A stretch of 64,000 bases of DNA from Trematomus loennbergii (Eukaryota > Chordata > Actinopteri > Perciformes > Nototheniidae): assembly GCA_012861695.1 (NCBI GenBank), contig JAAOOA010000002.1:32074873-32138872 (forward strand), written 5' to 3'. The notes under the pieces are model-generated. The model searched no databases, had not been told where the DNA came from, and saw nothing but the letters and a program-made list of their open reading frames with translations. Positions 50,981 to 63,018 of this stretch are shown here, one piece after another (the stretch's first letter is position 1; the number at the start of each line of letters is the position of its first letter). The position numbers and the translations under genes are program-made.

Positions 50981-53900
50981 ATGGCGCCTGTGTCGGCTCG
51001 CCGCTCGCAGCTCTCTACTTTAGCTGTCCTGTTTTTGTTTTATGTTTGTCAGAATGTCTCTGCTCTGCTCGTTTATGATCGCCAAGCTCTCCTCCACCTC
51101 AGACCCTCACTGGAGTTGATATTGCTGCCCAAACCTACATCTGGCAACCATAAATCGTCCCCCCCCCCTCTACTGTCGGATATCCCCACTACCTACGCCG
51201 GTCCCTGCATCCTGCCTCGCCGAAAGCGCTTTCGACGACGGGGAAAGCGTGGTGGTGCACTGGTCCATCTAAGGCATACCTGACGGCTTCTTCTGTGAAT
51301 TATCCACGCCTCGGATGTCATGGCCCTCCCGCTGCACGCCAGTGAGGGATCGGTGGATTCGCCCCGTTTTTCCGGAGCTCCGGACTCTGAGGGGCCCGCT
51401 GGCAGCTCCTCCTGCCCGACTGACTGCTCCCGGCCCGCGCGGCGTTCAACACGCACATCTTCGTCAGCTGAGACGCACTACACCTTCGGCAAGCCCGGAG
51501 CGAAAACTTTGCATGGCTTTGCTAAATGCTAGGTCGATAGCAAACAAAACGTTCCTGCTAAACGACTTCTTCACCTCTCGTGAACTGGATTTTATGTTCC
51601 TGACGGAGACCTGGGTCCACGCTGGCGAGTATACACCGTTCTCTGAACTTCTTCCTCCTGACTGTACATTCTTCAGCTCCCCCCGTGCCACTGGCCATGG
51701 TGGGGGCATAGCATCAGTGTTTAGAGCTACCTCCAATGCCGATTGCTTCACCCTGTATCTAGCTATGCCAGCTTTGAGTTGCAGCTTTTTGAACTGAACC
51801 CGGCCTCGCCTATACTCTGCGCAGTCGTGTATCGTCCGCCAAAGTGTAATAAGGATTTCATAAATGACTTTTCTGACTTTCTGTCCGGGATCATGGTGAA
51901 ATATGATCGTGTTTTGATCTCCGGAGACTTCAATGTCCATGTGTGTTGCGAGTCCAAACCTCTGGTTAGGGACTTTTTAAATCTCCTTGATTCTTTGGTC
52001 TCGTTCAGTCCGTGGCTGGCCCAACACACGAAAAAGGACACACTTTGGACTTAGTATTATCGTTTGGACTGTCTGTATCTGTGGATGAAATATGTGCAGC
52101 AACGCGTATCTCAGACCATTTACCGGTTCTGTTTACAACCTCCATCCCTTCCGCAGGAGTCGAATCACGTGCCCCTGCGCGTCGTCTGCGTTCGATTAAC
52201 CCCTTGACTGCCTCACAGTTCTCTGATGTTTTTAATGCTTCTCCGATCTGTAAATTAGATGTGAACTGTGCTTTTAATGCTGATGAGCTTATCTCCATGT
52301 TTGACTCGACATGCACACTAATACTGGATTCTGTTGCTCCTTTTACGCTTAGACGCACCAAAGTTCTATCAGAGCCGTGGCTCAATGACTGTACTCGTGC
52401 TCTCAGACGCGCTTGCAGGCGTGCAGAGAGAAAATGGAAAAAGGATAAACTCCATGTCTCCCTAGAAATCCTTCGTGCTTGCCTTTCTGACTACCAGACG
52501 GCAGTCAAAGCAGCCAAAACAGAGCACATTTCTCTGTTAATCTCCAAAAACAGCCATAAACCTCAGGTTCTTTTTAATGTCCTCAACTCTATCATTAATC
52601 CCTGTGATGTTTCTTCTATTGTCCCATCGACTACTCTCTGTGATAAGTTTCTTACATTTTTTATTGAAAAAGTATCTGCTCTTAGGCTAGCCCACACTAG
52701 TGCTACCCCAGATCCTGCTCCTTTTCTGTGCCCTGCTGTCCTCGACCACTTTGAGCCTGTATCCCTCTCTTCTCTCTCGGATGTAGTCAAGCACCTGCGG
52801 CCGACAAACTGCACCTCAGACAGCATTCCCTCTCGCCTTCTCAGAGATGTTTTTGATTCAGTTGGAGCAAGTATTTTATTACTTTTAAACACCTCTCTTA
52901 GCTCAGGATGTGTCCCAGCTGCCTTCAAACATGCCGTGGTTAAGCCACTACTTAAAAAGAAAAATCTCGACCCCTCCATTCTCGCAAATTTTAGGCCCAT
53001 CTCCCAGCTACCTTTTTTATCAAAAGCCCTGGAGCGAGTAGTCTACGCCCAGCTGCAGTCTTTTTTAACCATCCATGGAATCCATGAAAAGTTTCAGTCT
53101 GGCTTCAAACCCATGCACAGCACTGAAACAGCCCTTTTAAGAGTTTTTAATGATCTGCTCCTAGCCGCCGACTCAGGTAGCCCAGCTGTCTTGGTGCTGT
53201 TAGACCTGACAGCTGCCTTTGACACTGTGGACCATAGCATCCTGCTGTCACGGCTTGAACAGTCCGCTGGCATCACAGGCTCTGCCCTTGCATGGTTCAG
53301 GTCCTACCTGACAGACCGTAGCTTCTCGTACAGCTAGGTGCCTTCTCCTCTGCCAAAGCCCCTCTTACCTGTGGGGTTCCCCAAGGCTCGATTCTGGGCC
53401 CCATCCTTTTTCTACTGTACATACTGCCCCTAGGTTCAATTCTCACAAAACATATATTCCCTTCCACTGCTACGCCGACGATGTACAGATCTATCTGCCT
53501 CTCAAAGCAAATGTCAAACACTCACTACAGCAGTTGATGGACTGCTTAGCAGAGATAAAATCCTGGCTGAGCAAAAACTTTCTCAACCTCAACGAGAGCA
53601 AGACTGAGGTCATCTTTTTTGGACCGCAACCTCCAGCCTCTCCGGTTGATATTCTGGGCTCTCTCAAAAAAAACATCCTCCCCTCGGTCATGAACCTTGG
53701 AGTGACCTTCACTAGCACTTTTAAATTCGACAAGCAGGTCAGCACCGTAGTCAAATCCTGCTTTTTTAAATAAGACTATTGGCCAAAACCAAGTCGTATT
53801 TATCTTTTAATGACTTAGAAAGGGTTATTAACGCCTTTGTAACCTCGAGACTGGACTATTGCAACGCTCTGTATGTGGGTATGGACCAGGCCTCAATTAA

Positions 53901-54303
53901 ACGCCTACAGCTAGTCCAAAACGCAGCTGCACGTTTGCTGACTGGCCACAAAAAGCGTGACCACATCACCCCTATTCTGGCCTCACTACACTGGCTTCCA
54001 GTTCGGTTCAGAATTGATTTTAAAATCCTTTTATTTGTTTTTAAAGCACTAAATGGGCTGGCTCCGGCCTATATAGCTGAACTCCTCCAGCGCTACACCC
54101 CAGCCAGAGCTTTAAGGTCTGCTGACCAGCTGCTGCTGGTAGTGCCCAAGACCAGGCTTAAAACCCGAGGGCACCGAGCCTTCGCAGCAGCTGGCCCTAG
54201 GCTCTGGAACACTCTGCCCCTCCATGTGAGGTCGGCCCAGACCCTAGGGGTTTTTAAATCTACACCAGGGGTCGGCAACCTTTTTGATATGAAGTGCCAT
54301 TAA
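50981..54303 (+). pseudogene. L2 ORF2 polyprotein (endonuclease and reverse transcriptase), frameshifted
   Basis: Order of recognisable parts: an N-terminal basic stretch (RRKRFRRRGKRGG), apurinic-type endonuclease (MALLNARSIANKTFLLNDFF, LTETWV, LISGDFNVH, ISDHLPVLF), linker, then reverse transcriptase ([66 protein letters not shown]) and C-terminal region (LDYCNALYVGM, LHWLPVRFRIDFKILL). Frame changes occur near 51290, 51780, 52030, 53335, 53520 and 53770, so no complete protein can be made. Confidence 0.88.
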
Positions 54304-55285
54304 AAAAAAAATTGTTATCAGCGTGCCAACGATCGAGAATTATCAACGGGGGGGGGTTTGAGGAGCTTGACGCTGGTGAACTATCAACAGGAGGGCGGGG
54401 GGAGCCTCGCTGCGGGGAAGCAGTGTGTGTGTGTACCTGTCAGCACAACTTACATGATGCCGAATTTAACAAACACATTTAATTAAATTGGTTTAAACGG
54501 CATAATAATAAGGACGATCGTCCGTTCTGTGATTCTCCAGAACACACATGTTATGATATTAGGGTCAGGCAGAGTGAGATGAGATTGCTGTCCCTTTAAG
54601 AGAGAGAGAGGGGTGTGGCGTGTGCATGTGTGTGTGTGGATGGTAGAGCGAGAGTGAGCGAGCGTGTGTTTGTTTCTGGAAGTGAAACGAGGCAGCAGAA
54701 AAACAGAGGTCTGTGATGTATTTTGTGAAACAGAAGAACAGCTAAATAAATGTAACGGCCTCCCCAGAAGAGCTCGCCTCTCTCCAGTCATTTAAGCTAA
54801 AGTGGGTTATTGAACCTGAAGCTTGTTGCTTCTGCCCTCCTCGACTACGGTCTGGGAGCCGAAAGGAAAGTTCAACACACAGATGGCCAGTCCGCCCCTT
54901 TGTAGCATATTATTTCGATGAGAGATGAGCAGATCGCCACTGGGCTTTCAACTAAAGACACAGCCACGCAAAAACTGCGGCATTTGTAAAGCTCCTTATG
55001 GGTACTGCAATTTGTGAAGTGCTTTCCTCTGTGGTGAAACGATCAGCCCTGCACCACGGAGGAAAGCGGCAGAAAGTCACCTGGAGTTAAACAGAGCGGG
55101 GCTGCATTGCGTGCATGGCTTCCTTCTGCAGGTAACAGGGAGACGCGCTCTGGCGGCGGTCTCGTTCAGGATCCGAAAATACAATTTAAATATTTTGCAC
55201 ACTTATTCAACTTATTCCTAGTGTGCCACTGGTTACGGTGCCGCGTGCCAATGCTGGCACGCGTGCCAGGGGTTGCCGACCCCTG
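54266..55285. mobile_element. Non-autonomous hAT nested in the L2, target duplication ATCTACAC
   Basis: Ends CAGGGGTCGGCAACCTTTTT and GGGGTTGCCGACCCCTG are inverted. ATCTACAC occurs at 54258-54265 and 55286-55293. No transposase frame remains. It interrupts the 3' end of the L2 coding region. Confidence 0.94.
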
Positions 55286-55597
55286 ATCTACACTAAAAAC
55301 ACACTTCTTCTCTCTGGCTTTCTAGTTAGAGCGGAGCACGACTCCTGACTTTTCCTTGTGTTTTTATTTTTATTTTGTTTTTTATATATATCTGTTGTAA
55401 TTTATTGTCGTTTATTGTGATTGTAGTAATGTGTTTTTATTACATGTACAGCACTTTGGCTCGACCAAAAATCGCTTTTAAATGTGCTATATAAATAAAA
55501 CCTGATTTGATTTGATTTGATTAAAATGTTATTAACGTGCCTAAACTCGTTAATTCAACTAATTCACTAAAAATATTTATATTTTAATGGAGCCTTG

Positions 55598-56928
55598 CAG
55601 AGATGGAGTACTCGAGTCCTGGACTCGGACTCGAGTCCTGGACTCGGACTCGAGTGCCGATTTTCGGGACTCGTGACTCGACTCAGACTCGCGCACTGAT
55701 TGACGCGACTCGGACTTGGACTCGTGAATTCTCGCGCACGATGACTTGGACTCGGACTCGGGAATTATCGCGTACGCTGACTTGGACTCGGACTCGTGAA
55801 TTTTTCCCCCCACGATGACTCGGACTCGACTTGTACATTGACGCTCCGACTTGGACTCGGACTCGAGCAAGTTTTCTATGGAGTCTGATGTCCTCTATCC
55901 TGGCGTGTGCACCGGCTGCGAGGCGAGTTCACGTACTGGGCCCCGCTATTCCAGTCTAAAGATGTCTAGAGACACACCCCGCATCGTGCTGTATGCTTTC
56001 ACACATTCTGCTTCCACATTGGAAAAGAGCAGCGCAAAATGCTCTATGTGGAAACAATATTGAAGAGAAGGCTCCGTAACACATTACTCTAAACATCGAG
56101 TTCAGACATATAGGCTGTCTTGAACACTATCATCAGAGTAACGTGATCTAATCAATACATAAAGATTCCGCCGATAACACGAAAGCATATGGCTACTTAA
56201 CATGCAGAATGACGTCATTTTGCATGCTAAGTAGCCATGTGCTTTCTGGGGCTAAATCTTTATCAGTAAACCGATTTAACCGGTAAAAGTTCCTTCAAAA
56301 TAAGAGTCCCGATCTTATTACTATCAAAATAAAAGTCCAAATCGTAAACTTTACCATAGGAACATATTGGCATACAAATATAATCACTTCTCTAAAAGGT
56401 AACTCATTTTAAACATAGTTTATTTATATATAATATAATAATATTAATATTAGTAATAAGCTTTATATTTGTATAGCACCTATTACAAGAATTGTAGCCA
56501 AACTGGCTTCACAGCAGTTCAATAGACAGATTAATATAACATGACAGGATAAAAGCAATGTAGAGGAGCAGCTACATTTCAACACATATATCCACGAAGA
56601 TTAATACATGAAGACTTGTGACTCGGACTTGACTTGGACTCTTCTTAGGTGACTCGGACTTGGACTCGGACTCGAACACAGGTAATGATGACTCGGACTC
56701 GGACTCGACTCGGACACTCCTTGGGTGACTCGGACTTGGACTCGGACTCGAACACAGGTAATGATGACTCGGACTCGGACTCGACTCCGACATTCCTTGG
56801 GTGACTCGGACTTGGACTCGGACTCGACTACGACTCTCCCTTGGTGACTCGGACTTGGACTCGGACTCGAAGAGTGGTGACTCGAGAGTGACTTGGACTC
56901 GTGAATTGGTGACTTAACTACAACACTG
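55598..56928. mobile_element. hAT-type element of GACTCGG-like repeats, target duplication GAGCCTTG
   Basis: GAGCCTTG is at 55590-55597 and 56929-56936. Ends are CAGAGATGGAGTACTCGAGT and AACTACAACACTG. Both flanks are arrays of GACTCGGACTTGGACTCGG variants, in the same sense at both ends, with about 700 bases of ordinary sequence between them. No transposase recognised. Confidence 0.82.
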
Positions 56929-56936
56929 GAGCCTTG

Positions 56937-58739
56937 TCAGGCAGATCAAGATCCTGACACATGGCGGAGGGATCTTGATCCCTGGGTGTTATTTTTCCCC
57001 ATAATGACCAAGTCGCTGCAAATTATCCCGCTTATTACATGGCCACATTCTCAACAAAGTAACGACATGACTCCCAATATTAATTGAAATGCTTTTATGG
57101 ATTTAGAAAATGTTTTTATTGATTTAAAAAATAGTTGTATGTATTGATTTAAATTGACATGCATCCGCTAAGAAAAATAGTCCGTTGTTACCGTTTTTTA
57201 AACAGTCAGAAATTGCAGGAAGTCCCGACGGAGAATACTTTTGCTGTAGTACATCTGGCTACATCGATACAACATTATGTGTTGATAGAAATCAACACGT
57301 AATGAAATAAGACCCCACGGTTTGATGATTGATAGGTGTGTGGGCTGTCTTTCATTTTGACAGAACAATGGGGGCTATCCACCCTTATCCACAATGTAAA
57401 GTAATTCACACAGCCTCTTCCCTCTTCTCTCTGTGAGGAGCAGCAGGTTCAGCTTTCAGAACAAAGTAACACAAAACAAAAATGGCATTTATTTTTTTAA
57501 ATGTGTAGTAATAGATTTATTTATTTTTCTTCTCAAGAGAGTACCAGAATGTGTATTTTATGTTAGTATTTCAAAAAATCTCCTGTGGGAGAATCCCCCA
57601 GACCCCCCTGCAGGGGTTGGGTTTTCAGCATGTCAACTCTTTCACCTGTGGGGAAATTGCAGGATTGGCTCCAGGTCGCCCTTTTTATTTACTACAAGAC
57701 AAATATGCCTTTTTATAATTTCATACAGTTCAATTTGGATTGAGACAGGGAAATAATCTAAACCTCATGCGTGGCGTTTCACTGTCAAGGGGGGCGATAT
57801 AGCGTGTATGTAATTACATTGCAAATACTGACTTGAGCCCCACCACTGTATGGGTTAGCCCTACCATAGATTACCCAACAAAAATACTCTGGAGCCGCCA
57901 CTGAATGTAGGTTACTCTGAGTGACAAGCTTACAGTTAGTGAAGTAACACTTTTTTTTTGTGAGTCACGACCTGGCTGTTTCATTCTAACATAACGCTCC
58001 AAATATGACTGTTTGCACTCGGACTTCAATACAGCAACACCATTGTTTGGTTTCCATGGTAGCGTGTCTCTTTAGTAGCGTGCACTCCTTTCCTGTAAAT
58101 TACAGGTCCAGCCAGGCAAAACAGTGCACTTCTCTTTCCCGCACTACTGTGACAGACCATGGGGCTGGGTCAGCCACTAACATATTCATATTTCTCTTCT
58201 CAAAAAGAGAAATATGAACGTTAGTTTTTAACTGAAATGATCAAATAAAGTCAAAATGTCACAGTGTTTACAAACATTGACCATACCGTTCACCAGTCCC
58301 CACCCCCCTATGTTGAGTCTACTCTTTGTTTAAAACTAATTGGCCATCGGAATGTGTGTGTCCCAACCCCCCCTGTGATATCTCTTCTCCAGCAGTCTGT
58401 AGGTTTGTGTTCGCATATTTATGCTGTCGAAGTTCCTGTTGTTTCTATCGCGCATTGCCGGTATGAAAGGGTCTGTGCCGGAAATATCAAGATAACACGG
58501 CAGGGTCCGTTACAGTTTGTTTTCATCTGATTTCAAATAAACAAAATCTTGGCTTTCAGAATATTAAACTTGTTTCGGCAAATTTAGATGATAAATACAA
58601 CTATGAAGCTTGTAACGGCATAATTACTTAAGCGGAGAACGGAGTAATTTAACGTTACAGCAGGAATAACAACAGCCGGTGTTTATTTATTATTATATAT
58701 AGTCGTTATTCATTTGTTTTAAAGCTCAATAAGGAAGAT
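56937..58739. other. No gene recognised
   Basis: Low-information sequence with short frames only. At 56943-56980 there is a small inverted pair (GATCAAGATCC, GGATCTTGATC), and a second short inverted pair of AAATATGAACG/CATATTTCTC type at about 58180-58220. I cannot assign the rest. Confidence 0.4.
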
Positions 58740-58885
58740 GTAAACTTTCACACACGTTGACCGGCGAAAAACTCTGCCCGGTTCCCTCGGCCCCCACCAC
58801 GTTGAATAAACAGAAGGCTGCTTTTGTGGAGAAAGTTACAGCGCTACGGACAGGCTCGGCATATGCAGCTTTTTCCAGCGGTATC
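58740..58885 (-). mobile_element. Unclassified CpG-rich repeat, inverted fragment
   Basis: CACACGTTGACCGGCGAAAA and GGCTCGGCATATGCAGCTTT are complementary to parts of 12726-12900. Only about 150 bases of the repeat are present. Confidence 0.7.
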
Positions 58886-60208
58886 CATAAATCTCTTAAT
58901 TTTGACCTCAAAGTGCACCAGATTGATGCATTTAACTTCAATATAAAGAAAAACATCTTCTGTTGTAACAACAATAACATTATAAATAGTAACATAGCTG
59001 AACATGGTATTGCACATTTAGCTTTCAGTGTTACTGACCTGAGATGTTTTTATTACATGAATTAAGGTGACTGAGGCTTTTTAACATAGACTTTTCCAAT
59101 GTTTGAGTGTAATATCTGCATTTTCTATTTTGGTTTGATAAGGACACATCCTGGGGATTGTGTTTACAAACATTGACCATACCGTTCAACATCCCCACCC
59201 CCCTACTGTATGTTGATTTTGTTTGCCTACATGTAAATGGGTGGCATTTAGTACCTACCCCCCTCTGAGTGAATACCTGTTGTACCTGTCCGGGGCTAAG
59301 CCCATAGGACGATGCTCTGATGTCAACCCCCCCCCCAGTTGACAATTCACGAGCGTCTAACTCTCTCCCCCCTCCCCCGTCGCACCTTCTAACAGAGCCC
59401 CCCCACATATCAAATCCCAATTTAACCCCTGGCCTCTGGAGCAGAAATGAAAGAGTTTTAAAAATGTTTACGTTTTGGTAAGTTTTTAGGGAAATGTTGT
59501 AATATTGCAACGTTGGCCTTAGGTGGGAGCAGAATTTCTGTATTTCTACTCACATTGTCTGAATAAATATATTGAACAACTAAGGGTTAATTTGCAGGAT
59601 TGATTGCTTACTTAGCCCTATATCAGTATATAGCATGAATAATAATCACACATCACTCATATTTGTTATGAATAATCATTTATTAAATAGTAAGTCGCTT
59701 TGGATAAAAGCGTCAGCTAAATGCAATTTATGAAAGCCTCACTCATTTTTTTAACAAGTGTTTTTATTGCTCTTGGGGCATTAAAAACAAGATTTTAACT
59801 TTAGTTTTTTATATAATATCTGCATTTTCTCTTGTGAAAAACTAAGTCTTAGTTTGGCCATAGTTATTTAATATATAGCGCCATCTCCTGGTTAAATCCT
59901 GAAATTGAAAATCTGGCAACGCCTTCTTGGAAAATAGTGGGAGGGCTTAACATTCCCAGATACTGGTCTTTGGCAGGTCTTAGGCAGGTAACTGGCTGGT
60001 AGTAGGCAGGAAGCAGTAAGCTGGAGTCTGAAATAAGATGCTCCATCTGTACGATACAAGTTTTTAGGATTTAAGTGAAAGAGCAAGGACCCAAGTATAG
60101 GTGAAGATGCACAGCATATCTACGTCAATGCAGTCTTATTAGATGATTATATCAGCAAAAAGCTTTATCAAAAAGGAAGGTCGTAAGCGTACCAATAATA
60201 CAGATAGG
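58886..60208. other. No gene recognised; SINE-type tail inside
   Basis: At 58908-58932 it shares CAAAGTGCACCAGATTGATG (complement) with hAT interior sequence near 11434. At 59691-59735 TAGTAAGTCGCTTTGGATAA and AAGCGTCAGCTAAATG match the conserved tail of fish V-SINE-type retroposons. Runs of C near 59325 and 59375 are low complexity. Confidence 0.45.
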
Positions 60209-60745
60209 CTATCGGCCACCCGAACACAAACCGCGAGCTGCTGCGAATGCTTGGTGCCCTCGGGTTTTAAGCCTGGTCTTAGGCACTATCAGCAGCAGCT
60301 GGTCAGCCGACCTTAAGGCTCTGGCTGGGGCGTAGCGATGGAGGAGTTCGGCTATATAGGCCGGAGCCAGCCCATTTAGGGCTTTCAAAACAAATAAAAG
60401 GAGTTTAAAATCTATTCTGAACCGAACTGGAAGCCAGTGCAATAAGGCCAGAATTGGGGTGATGTGGTCACGCTTTTTATGGCCAGTGAGAGGACGTGCA
60501 GCTGCGTTCTGAACTAGCTGCAGGCGTCTAATTGAGGCCTGGTCCATACCCACATACAGAGCATTGCAGTAATCCAGTCTCGAGGTAACAAAGGCGTTAA
60601 TAACTCTTTCTAGGTCTTTAAAAGATAAAAACGACTTGGTCTTAGCCAACAGTCGTATTTTAAAAAAGCAGGTCTTGACTACGGTGCTGACCTGCTTATC
60701 AAATTTAAAAGCGCTATTGAAGGTCACTCCAAGGTTCATGACAGA
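60209..60745 (-). pseudogene. L2 reverse transcriptase C-terminal fragment
   Basis: Reads MNLGVTFNSAFKFDKQVSTV, RLDYCNALYVGMDQASIRRL and LALLHWLPVRFRIDF, very close to 53690-54230 of the L2 on the + strand. It is open over 176 codons, but the endonuclease, the catalytic reverse transcriptase motifs and the normal C-terminus are missing. Confidence 0.9.
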
Positions 60746-61150
60746 GGAGACGATTGTTCATTTGTTAAAGACTATAGCCGTTGACAGATTAGAACAAACT
60801 CGGAACAGCACCAAAGTTTCCCAGCAGCGAGGCTCCGGTGTTATGCCGTGTTATGCATGCCGGCCAAAAAGGAAATGATACCGTTTCCAAACCTAACTTT
60901 CCCGTACACATCATTGAAATGTCTGCGAGTTTTTGCTTTACGCTGTGTGCGCTCCCGCGAGATGCAGTGGGCATGCATAACACGGCGCTAACAGTTCACG
61001 AGCATGCTCTTCCCCCCCCCCCCCCCCCGGTTGACAGTTCACGAGCGTGCTCTCTCTTGCCCCCCCCCCCTCGTCAGAGGCCGATGGGTAATACTGGATT
61101 TTGACAGAAAGCAAAATAGTCTAGCGCAACCTCTGGTCTCACGTATACAC
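60746..61150. other. Receptor-flank scrap, short palindromic repeat and poly-C runs
   Basis: 60751-60777 repeats receptor-flank sequence (CGATTGTTCATTTGTTAAAG as at 10964). GCCGTGTTATGCATGCC (about 60844) and GGCATGCATAACACGGC (about 60970) are perfect inverted repeats bounding about 140 bases, MITE-like. C runs at about 61012-61028 and 61060-61070. Confidence 0.55.
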
Positions 61151-61269
61151 AGGTCGAGTATTTATGTAAACAAAATCACGTGTGACCTCGCATGACCCCG
61201 GAAAAGCATAAGTTCCGGTGTTGTCAACGAGTTCAGTCCTTTTTCATCTTCTCGCTGCGCAGGCTACTA

Positions 61270-62437
61270 CTCTAAGAGCAGTAGCCAAGCTAAGCTATCA
61301 ATATTTGGTTATTCAAAGCTCATTGCTATCTGTAGCCTTATGATCGCGTCGGTCGGAGCTTCGGGTTAAACGCGACTCGCCATCCAAAAGGCTGCGACGA
61401 GCTGGCATGTTATGTAGAGCGCACGGCTGCCATTAGGCGCACTGAACAGCTGCTTGTGTGCTTTGGGGATGGTGTGGCTGGAAAAGCTCTCTCCAAGAGG
61501 CGCCTGACAGGTTGGCTCTGCGAGTGCATTACACATGTCTATGGACGGGCGGGGAGAGCCCTCCCCACTGGGGTCCATGCACACTCTACACGGGCTATGG
61601 CTGTGTCAACAGCCTTATTCAACGGCGTGAGTGTGGAGGATATATGCACGGCGGTGTCTTGGTCTACGCCAGGCCCCTTCATAACGTTTTATCTCTTGGA
61701 CATGTCTGGCTCCTTCTCGTCGTCTGTGCTTGCCGGGGCAACACATGACTGGTGAGAGGGGGGGGGGCTGTGGGTCAGTAGGTGGCTGACCCCCCCCTGG
61801 GATAGAGTGCACTTATGTTTTTTCCATGCTCCTTAGGGACCTGGGGAACATGATGCGCAGTAAGCTCCATACAGAGTCTTCCGCACTATTTTTTCCATGC
61901 ATACTCTACACGAGGTAAGCGTGTGTGAGTGTGCCTTATCCAAGCTGCGGCCCCGACTTCTCCATGGTCACAACCGGATGGGAGGAAGTGGGGTTGCGGT
62001 GGCTGTTAACCAAAGGCCGGTCAGGGGCAGTGTGATGGGTTGATGTTGTTGGACGACAGGGCGTTTATACATCGGGCTCCACCCACTGTACCCATAGAGT
62101 CCAGTAGAGGGCGGAGCCTGTGTGATATATAACGGGGGGTTACGTATTGTAACCCTAGTTATATAAGCACAGGCGGAGCCCTCTACCTGGGGGCCCTGTC
62201 TTTCCTATGCTTCTCGCTGAAGAGGGTGTAGGATGACAGACTGACAGTCGGGAGGCGTAGCCCCTTATATACTGTGGGCCTGCGGGCGCATTCAGGTAGG
62301 CTCGCCCCGATTGGCCGGCTACGTTTATGCAACTCAGTAGGTGAATGTCCGCATAGCATGATAGAGAGTAGTACCCATAGAGTCCAGTAGAGGGCTCCGC
62401 CGGTGCTTATATAACTAGGGTTACAATACGTAACCCC
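61270..62437 (+). mobile_element. DIRS-like 3' end (copy 4, best preserved)
   Basis: Includes the recombinase C-terminal half, a non-coding terminal region and a 51-base inverted pair at about 62136-62186 and 62387-62437. Unlike copies 1-3 it has no hAT of the AGGCTACT target and keeps the full recombinase active-site segment. Confidence 0.78.
61397..61755 (+). pseudogene. DIRS-like tyrosine recombinase, C-terminal half
   Basis: Open frame through RTEQLLVCFGDGVAGKALSK, CITHVYGRAG, HAHSTRAMAVSTALFNGVS, CTAVSWSTPGPFITFYLLD, ending LAGATHDW. H and R of HSTR, W of VSW and Y of FYLLD are present. The N-terminal half with the first catalytic R and the K, and all reverse transcriptase and RNase H parts, are missing, so it cannot act alone. 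Confidence 0.82.
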
Positions 62438-62444
62438 CTGTTTC

Positions 62445-62650
62445 ATATAAACCATTGGTTTTCACACTTTGAAAACCGCTGGGCTTCAGGGGAGACGCAG
62501 CGTGAGAAAAAAATAACGAGAAACAGTGAAATCTAAAAAACGCACTAAAGCTTTAGATCTTAATAAGTTTGTGAGGCGTTTTGCTGAACAAGATGGTAAT
62601 CGCCGCATTCAGCTGTTATAGGCATGCCAACTTGATGCTCTGCTCACGGA
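62445..62650. mobile_element. Remnant of the ZBED-like hAT
   Basis: Short pieces (CTTCAGGGGAGACGCAGCGT, then ACGCACTAAAGCTTTAGATC) match the left end and interior of 14318-15462, with most of the element deleted. Confidence 0.7.
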
Positions 62651-62652
62651 TG

Positions 62653-62838
62653 ACTAATAAATAATTGAAGTACTATAGTGGAATCCTGTTGCACAGCATT
62701 CGCACTAATAAAGAATTGAAGTACTATAGTGGAATGCTGTGGCACAGAATTCGCACTAAAAAGTGTGAATTAGTATGAATGCTGTTTACAGCATTCCACT
62801 ATAGTACTTCAAATCTTTATTAGTGCGAATGCTGTTTG
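62653..62838. repeat. Small fold-back repeat
   Basis: GAAGTACTATAGTGGAAT occurs twice in direct orientation (about 62665, 62718) and once inverted (ATTCCACTATAGTACTTC, about 62794), with GCATTCGCACTAATAA and TTATTAGTGCGAATGC at the outer edges. Confidence 0.85.
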
Positions 62839-63018
62839 AGGAGTACACTTTAGACAAACTGCTCCCATCTCCACATTTTAGACACAAAACTAAAAAAACA
62901 AACATATATCAGTTCATTGGGGTTCCCTGATGCTCACGGTCTGGTAATTTTTGTATAGGAGCCATAGTTTTTGAACAGGTGGCAAAATTGTCAGATATAA
63001 TCCTCAATGCATTCTTAA

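Larger units (their letters stand above)
50960..55522 (+). mobile_element. L2-clade LINE retrotransposon, near full length, inactive
   Basis: The 5' end GATTCAAGATGGCGCC is L2-like. The 3' end has GCTATATAAATAAAACCTG followed by GATTT repeats. One long ORF encoding an endonuclease and reverse transcriptase is broken into several frames. A hAT is nested at 54266-55285. An older antisense fragment of the same family is at 60209-60739. Confidence 0.88.

Noticed and set aside
57433..57756. 107-codon frame
   Set aside because: Low-complexity hydrophobic start and no recognisable domain; likely chance.
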